Shown here one piece after another: positions 59,740 through 64,000 of a stretch of DNA of 64,000 bases. Both the position numbers and the translations under genes were made by a program. Under the pieces are notes generated by a model. That model saw nothing but the letters and a program-made list of their open reading frames with translations, was not told where the DNA came from and did no database searches. Source of the DNA: Candidatus Latescibacterota bacterium (GTDB lineage: Bacteria; Latescibacterota; UBA2968; UBA8231); NCBI GenBank assembly GCA_022827835.1, contig JAJEIO010000032.1, positions 53,748 through 117,747 on the forward strand, read 5' to 3'. Position 1 is the first letter of the stretch; each line of letters starts with the position of its first letter.

Positions 59740-61185
59740 ATGGGACATCCCAACGTACTCTACATCTTTACCGATCAGCAGCGCGTGGATACGCTGCGCT
59801 GCTATGGCAACGAGTTGATCGAGACTCCGGCGATCGACGGGTTGGCTGCCGACGGTTTTGTCTTTGAAAATGCCTATGTGAGTCAGCCAGTGTGTAGCCC
59901 GGCGCGGGCCACTATGCTGACCGGGCTATGGCCGCATACCGCTGGCGTGCCCGCGTGCAATGTGCCGCTGCGCGCCGAGGTGCCGACGTTTGCCGAGATG
60001 CTGCCAGCGGAATACCAGACGGCCTTTATGGGCAAATGGCACTTGGGGGATGAAATTTTCCCCCAGCACGGATTTGCGACGTGGGTCGGCAGCGAAGACT
60101 CGTATCGGCGTTGCTATTCTGAGCCAGAGCGCTTGGACGTGCTCAGCCCGTATCATCACTTCTTGGTCGAGCGGGGGTTTGCGCCCGACGCGGAGAACCT
60201 CGGCCAGCGTGTGTTCTCGCGCCACGCTGAGGCGTCCATGCCGGAGGAATACACCAAGGCGGCGTTTTTGGGCGATCAGGCCGCAGACTACATCCGTCAG
60301 AGCGGCGACGCGCCGTTTGCGCTATGCGTCAGCTATCTGGAGCCGCATCCGCCGCACACCGGGCCGCTTAACGAGTACTACGACCCGGAGATCCTGCCGA
60401 CTGGGTCGAGCTTTAGGCAGCTTCCGCCGGACGACGCGCCCTTGATCGTGCGGTTGATGGCGGCCTTTTACTCGGCTTCGGAAAACTACGGGTTGGACTT
60501 GCAGACCGAGGCTGGCTGGCGCGGGCTGATGGCTCGCTATTGGGGCAATGTGACGCTAGTGGATCGCTCGGTGGCCAAGATCCTCCAGGCTTTGGACGAG
60601 AGCGGCAAGGCCGACGACACCATTGTGATCTTCACGTCGGATCACGGTGAGCTCATGGGCGATCACGGGATTTTGGGCAAGACCCTGATGTACGAGGAGT
60701 CGATTAAGGTGCCGCTGCTGCTGCGCGCGCCTATGTTGGATGCACAGCCAAGGAGAATCGGCGGCCAGTTTAGCCACATCGATTTGGTGCCCACATTGCT
60801 CGACTTGCTGGAGTTGGAAGCGCCGGACCATTTGCAGGGGCAGAGCCGGGTGCCGGTGCTGTGCGGCCGCGATGACTTGGCGGCCAACGATGTGTTTGTC
60901 GAGTGGAGCGGTGCCGACGGCCATCCGCCGGCTTCGATCGGCGAAGCCGAGCCGAACCGCAGCTTGGTGCATCCCCTCCGCACTATTGTCGCGGCCGATG
61001 GTTGGAAGCTCAACCTGTATGGCAAGGGCCAAGGCGAGCTGTACGATCTGAACGCGGACCCCCACGAGCTGGAGAATCTATACCACCGGCGCGAGCAGCG
61101 AGCGCGGGTCGGCGAACTGAGGGAGCGGATTCGCGCTTGGCAGGAGCAGACCGGCGACGAGGTAGCGTTGCCTTGCCTCGATTGA
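59740..61185 (+). CDS. S1-type sulfatase (formylglycine-dependent)
   Basis: 481 residues, no signal peptide. The signature C52-S-P-A-R in QPVCSPARATMLTG marks the formylglycine site. YIFTDQQRVD supplies the first metal Asp, and FTSDHGELMGDHGILGK the second set. The C-terminal four-strand subdomain ends with GDEVALPCLD. It belongs with the choline-sulfatase/arylsulfatase-like set; the substrate is unknown. The second sulfatase in the window (32211-33782) is only distantly similar. The ATG at 59740 follows AGGAGG. A short copy resembling its last coding bases (GGCGACGAGGT...) lies at 62090, beyond the toxin-antitoxin module. Confidence 0.92.
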   Translation: MGHPNVLYIFTDQQRVDTLRCYGNELIETPAIDGLAADGFVFENAYVSQPVCSPARATMLTGLWPHTAGVPACNVPLRAEVPTFAEMLPAEYQTAFMGKWHLGDEIFPQHGFATWVGSEDSYRRCYSEPERLDVLSPYHHFLVERGFAPDAENLGQRVFSRHAEASMPEEYTKAAFLGDQAADYIRQSGDAPFALCVSYLEPHPPHTGPLNEYYDPEILPTGSSFRQLPPDDAPLIVRLMAAFYSASENYGLDLQTEAGWRGLMARYWGNVTLVDRSVAKILQALDESGKADDTIVIFTSDHGELMGDHGILGKTLMYEESIKVPLLLRAPMLDAQPRRIGGQFSHIDLVPTLLDLLELEAPDHLQGQSRVPVLCGRDDLAANDVFVEWSGADGHPPASIGEAEPNRSLVHPLRTIVAADGWKLNLYGKGQGELYDLNADPHELENLYHRREQRARVGELRERIRAWQEQTGDEVALPCLD

Positions 61186-61202
61186 GGAAAATGGATTTGG
61201 GG

Positions 61203-61691
61203 CTAACTACAGTCGGCGTGTAAACTCTTCAACACGTCTTTGAATGCTTCCATTTCGCCGTGGAATTTTTCCCAGACATCCTCCATCTCCGTGGCCAATC
61301 CGCGGCACAACTCCCAGCGCAATTGAGTGCCGTATATATTCCTAAAAAGATGGCGGAAGCGCAGATAGGGTCGTAGCGCGTCTGCGAGGTCTGAGCTGAG
61401 GACGGCGGGGCGCACTGATTCGATTTCGCTCGTCATCCGGTCTAAGAGTTGCACGTGCCAATTAGCACCAGCGGGCAACTCGCCATCGAATGTGGTGGCG
61501 ATGCGCTCCATTATCTGCTCGATGCCGGTGTAGAAGTCGTGCAGGATGCTACCTATGCCGCGCAGTTCTAGCGTAGTGGGCGATCCGTCGAGTTGTTCCA
61601 AGGTTTCTCGACCTTCCGCGACTACGGCGGCGACCTGCGCCAACTCGCGGTCAATGTCCGCTTTGAGCAGTAGGAATCTCTGTGCGCTCAT
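61203..61691 (-). CDS. HepT-like HEPN ribonuclease toxin
   Basis: 162 residues, all helical. The HEPN motif is R111-F-R-H114-L-F-R117-N-I-Y120, the R-x-R-H-x-x-R-x-x-Y style seen in HepT-like ribonucleases. Start: the ATG at 61691 (MSAQRF) fits the family N terminus and overlaps the end of the nucleotidyltransferase gene by 41 bases; an upstream in-frame ATG at 61748 gives an implausible basic leader. It partners with the MNT protein, which inactivates HepT by adding AMP to its Tyr. The module lies between the sulfatase and the M24 gene. Confidence 0.8.
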   Translation of the reverse strand: MSAQRFLLLKADIDRELAQVAAVVAEGRETLEQLDGSPTTLELRGIGSILHDFYTGIEQIMERIATTFDGELPAGANWHVQLLDRMTSEIESVRPAVLSSDLADALRPYLRFRHLFRNIYGTQLRWELCRGLATEMEDVWEKFHGEMEAFKDVLKSLHADCS

Positions 61692-62043
61692 ACAGCAGTA
61701 CTCCCTCGTTGGCCACGCACTTGACCATGGCCGGCGTCGCCGACTCAAGTAGAATCAAATCAACCTCGCGGATTGCCCGGTCGGCAATGTCTGCTAGCAC
61801 CGCAAAGTAGCGTTCCGGTGCTAGGCCAGCGACGACCAAATCAATGTCGGAACGCGGATGGAAGCCGCTCCCTCTGGCCAGCGAGCCGATCAGGTACACG
61901 CGCTCGGCCCCGTATTGCTCGACTAGCGCTTTGGCGCAGACCTGCGCCTGCTCCCGCGCTTGTCGTGCGGCTTGGTCGAGCGCTTGCCGCTCTTGGCGCA
62001 GACGCTTTTGCCAAGCCTCGATGTACGACCTGTAGGTGTCCAT
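61651..62043 (-). CDS. Minimal nucleotidyltransferase (MntA-like) antitoxin
   Basis: 130 residues. A helical N-terminal lead is followed by the nucleotidyltransferase signature GSLARGSGFHPRSDIDLVV (G53-S54, D66-x-D68). MntA-type proteins AMPylate the HEPN toxin's Tyr. The third acidic residue is probably in VDLILLE. The ATG at 62043 is the first start of the frame. The gene order MNT then HEPN with overlap is the usual one. The C terminus (ERTEIPTAQSGH) is read through the start of the HEPN gene in another frame. Confidence 0.85.
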   Translation of the reverse strand: MDTYRSYIEAWQKRLRQERQALDQAARQAREQAQVCAKALVEQYGAERVYLIGSLARGSGFHPRSDIDLVVAGLAPERYFAVLADIADRAIREVDLILLESATPAMVKCVANEGVLLYERTEIPTAQSGH

Positions 62044-62089
62044 AAACGGAAGTATAACGGAAGAGGGAACTAGAAGCTACCGCACACGC

Positions 62090-62114
62090 GGCGACGAGGT
62101 GGAACTGCCCTAAT
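62090..62114 (+). pseudogene. Possible remnant of a sulfatase 3' end
   Basis: GGCGACGAGGT (62090-62100) is identical to 61153-61163 near the end of the sulfatase gene. In the corresponding frame it reads G-D-E-V-E-L-P-stop, against G-D-E-V-A-L-P-C-L-D-stop. If real, it brackets the MNT/HEPN module. The match is short and could be chance. Confidence 0.35.
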
Positions 62115-62160
62115 TATCCAACCGCCGCGTATGAGACCATACCTAATGAGTCACATGGTC

Positions 62161-63336
62161 TCAAAGGACCGGCAACTCAGCGCTTGCGGGCTTGGATAGC
62201 ACCTCGTAGCCGCGATCGGTGACGAGCACGTCTTCTTCGAGCATACAGAAAGCGTCGGCGGTGAAGAGTCCGGGTTCGATGGTGAAGACCATCCCCTCTG
62301 CCAAAATCACCTCGTTTTCAAAGGCGATAAAAGGCGGTTCGATAATCTCCAGCCCCATCGCATGGCCGATTCCCTTGACCGTTGCGGCATAGTCAGCATG
62401 GCCCGAGGCGCTCATCGTCGCCTTCGCAGCGTGGACCAGATCGGCGATGGGGACACCGGGCCGGGTGGCCTCTATCGCCGCCTGCAAACAATCGTAAACG
62501 ACGCGATAGGCGTCTTGGTGTGCAGCACTAGCCCGCCCCAGCGCAAACATCCGCGTATAGTCTGACCAGTAGCCCCGATAGACGCCGCCGGCGTCTTGGG
62601 TGATCATTTCGCCCGCGGTTAGCACGCGATCAATAGGTCGCCGCAGGGTGCTATTGGCGACCCGGAGGTCGTCGGGTATATATGGAGCGAGGGTGATCGA
62701 TCCCGGCATTTCGGCACCGCGCCTGAGGTGTTCGACCGCGAGCAGGCGACAGAGTTCCCGCTCGCTCATCCCCGGTTTGACCTCCTCGAAGAGGACCTGA
62801 TACGCTGCATCAGTGATAGCCACTGCCTCGCGGATGCGTTCCACTTCGGCGCTCGATTTCCGGGCGCGCAACTTCCAACATAGGGCGGACGCATCGACAA
62901 AATCAACATTGGGCAAGTTTTGCTGCAACTGGTCGAAATCTTCGCAAGGCATCCTGAGCGCGACTATCCCGCCGAGTTCGGTGCCAATGCGGCCTTCTTC
63001 CAGCCCGAGTTCGCGCACGGCGTTGGTAATGGCATCGACACCCTGGAGAATATGTTCTGATGGGAAGGTTCGGATGCTTTTCATCCAGGAATCTTCCTCG
63101 CACATACAGGCTTCTTGCGGGGGCACAATAAGCAGCGGTTCGCCCTCCAGCGGCAGCAGGGCGAACATGGCCGTGTACTGGTGCATCCAGCGGTGGGTCA
63201 CATGGCCCGTAAAGTAGCGGTGATTGGCCTCGGTGGTGACCAGCACAGCGTCGATACCGCGCTCCGCCATTAACACCCTGAGCTTGCTCAGCCGCTGTTG
63301 GTATTCTTTGGGGCTGAAATCGACATAATCATTCAC
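62161..63336 (-). CDS. M24-family metallopeptidase (Xaa-Pro dipeptidase/creatinase-like)
   Basis: 391 residues: an N-terminal creatinase-like domain, then the pita-bread domain with the five metal ligands in order. Asp is in QDAGG, Asp in WSDYTR, His in GIGHAMGLE, Glu in TIEPG and Glu in LEEDVLVT. It is therefore likely an active di-metal enzyme, either a prolidase or a creatinase-type amidinohydrolase. The N-terminal TTEANHRYFTGH segment resembles the usual substrate-side motif. The ATG at 63336 is the first good start. It ends 117 bases after the toxin-antitoxin module. Methylated-amine metabolism elsewhere in the window makes creatine-like substrates possible, but unproven. Confidence 0.9.
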   Translation of the reverse strand: MNDYVDFSPKEYQQRLSKLRVLMAERGIDAVLVTTEANHRYFTGHVTHRWMHQYTAMFALLPLEGEPLLIVPPQEACMCEEDSWMKSIRTFPSEHILQGVDAITNAVRELGLEEGRIGTELGGIVALRMPCEDFDQLQQNLPNVDFVDASALCWKLRARKSSAEVERIREAVAITDAAYQVLFEEVKPGMSERELCRLLAVEHLRRGAEMPGSITLAPYIPDDLRVANSTLRRPIDRVLTAGEMITQDAGGVYRGYWSDYTRMFALGRASAAHQDAYRVVYDCLQAAIEATRPGVPIADLVHAAKATMSASGHADYAATVKGIGHAMGLEIIEPPFIAFENEVILAEGMVFTIEPGLFTADAFCMLEEDVLVTDRGYEVLSKPASAELPVL

Positions 63337-63460
63337 TAATGATTCTACTCCTACTTAAAGGTAATTCCATCGGCCGCTTGCTCTAGAGGCCACCGGTGCG
63401 ATTTGGTGAATCACTGAGCGGTGGCACTGCCGGTGCTATGATTCCGGACTTTACGCTAGC

Positions 63461-64000
63461 CTAAGAAGATCGAGGGAAAAGTGTTCCTTCTAGCGCCTCT
63501 GCGTAGGTTTGCGAACGACCGGAATGGTCGCCGCCGAGCCAGCGATAGGCCCTCGGATAGAGCGCGAGCGAGCGGTCGGCGAGTGGCAGGTCGAGCGGCA
63601 CATTGCCCCACAGTGCCGAGTACTTGGCGGCAATGGCTACTTCGAGCGATTGGCGCAGGTCGTGGCCGGAGATGTACAGCTCGCCGCCGTTTTCTACGAC
63701 ATCTAAAAACGACAGCACTGAAGTGCCCATGTAGGAGAAGCGGGGGTATTCGAGTGGGGTGTAGGGGCGGTCGATTTTTATGCGGGCACCCTGTGCGTCG
63801 CAGCCTTGGAAGATTTCGGGCGGTCCCCAATCCCAGCGCACGAGCGCGTCGTCACTCCACACGTTCACGCCACGGCTGGGCGTCGGTTGGCCAAAGACCG
63901 GGCAGACGAGGCCGTTGCTGAGCAAGAATTGTCCGTTGATGATCAGCCCCTCGTCGTCGTCGCGCGCGAGGGCTTCTGGCGGTGTACCCCAGGCGGTGAC
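63461..64000 (-). CDS. 3' end of an unrecognised protein, possibly Gfo/Idh-like (5' end outside window)
   Basis: The frame is open to the window edge, so only the last 179 residues are seen. It has one stretch that I loosely associate with C-terminal regions of Gfo/Idh/MocA-type proteins: HDLRQSLEVAIAAKYSALWG, followed by LPLADRSLALYPRAYRWLGGD. The preceding part has INGQFLLSNGLVCPVFGQP and a Trp-rich turn. No catalytic motif is visible. The stop is TAG (63461-63463). The TTG at 63925 is not a believable start because coding continues upstream. Upstream of the M24 gene, same strand, with a 124-base gap that contains nothing I recognise. Confidence 0.65.
   Translation of the reverse strand, partial: VTAWGTPPEALARDDDEGLIINGQFLLSNGLVCPVFGQPTPSRGVNVWSDDALVRWDWGPPEIFQGCDAQGARIKIDRPYTPLEYPRFSYMGTSVLSFLDVVENGGELYISGHDLRQSLEVAIAAKYSALWGNVPLDLPLADRSLALYPRAYRWLGGDHSGRSQTYAEALEGTLFPRSS

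Overview
The window looks like chromosomal DNA from an uncultured marine or sponge-type bacterium, most likely Latescibacterota or a Poribacteria-like relative. This is inferred from gene content, not from a marker gene. The pointers are three phytanoyl-CoA-dioxygenase-like (PhyH) genes, two S1-type sulfatases, a DUF6785-like membrane protein, a DUF1028 protein, Gfo/Idh and enolase-superfamily enzymes, glycosidase-like beta-propellers, and a large set of secreted proteins ending in a TPNGDG/FlgD-like domain. No rRNA is present, and the only tRNA is tRNA-Val(TAC).

Layout. 1-3371 (+): a dimethylglycine/sarcosine-dehydrogenase-like flavoprotein (5' end outside the window) and a DmdA/GcvT-like protein, a probable methylated-osmolyte demethylation pair. 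3376-14551: three short operons with Gfo/Idh oxidoreductase, an unrecognised protein, tandem PhyH, DUF1028, beta-propeller, enolase-superfamily protein, PPIase lipoprotein and solute-binding lipoprotein. 14721-20409 (+): secreted proteins (CBM9-like, lipoprotein, discoidin/FlgD protein, two TolB-like propellers). 20500-23326 (-): RES/Xre toxin-antitoxin and a PcfJ-like gene. 23551-31997 (+): a tight four-gene operon of two discoidin/FlgD surface proteins, a barrel-like outer-membrane protein with calcium-loop motifs and a TPR lipoprotein. 32051-37010: tRNA-Val, sulfatase, DUF6785 protein and CBM9-like protein, bracketed by two copies of the tRNA 3' end plus terminator. 37009-48312: two more discoidin/FlgD proteins, a PhyH-M14-MFS operon, a double-Cache secreted protein, a small P-loop kinase and a propeller hydrolase. 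48375-54841 (+): a defence island (VapBC, HipA-like kinase, HIRAN protein, HsdR without HsdM/HsdS). 55018-64000: CBM9-like protein, Na+/solute symporter, PhyH, 2-hydroxyacid dehydrogenase, sulfatase, MNT/HEPN toxin-antitoxin, M24 peptidase and a gene cut by the window edge.

How it fits together. Most genes appear to serve capture, import and breakdown of small methylated or sulfated organic compounds, with many exported or surface proteins. Two C-terminal signatures recur on exported proteins. Five proteins end in a TPNGDG + FlgD-like domain closing with V-x-Y. Six proteins of three unrelated folds end in a short T-x-V-x(3)-[ST]-W-G-x-[IL]-K tail. The second looks like an undescribed sorting or anchoring tag and is the best candidate for a new system here. 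A second theme is cassette insertion at gene 3' ends: RES/Xre, the tRNA-Val-linked sulfatase cassette and possibly MNT/HEPN each lie between an intact gene 3' end and a short degenerate copy of that same 3' end.
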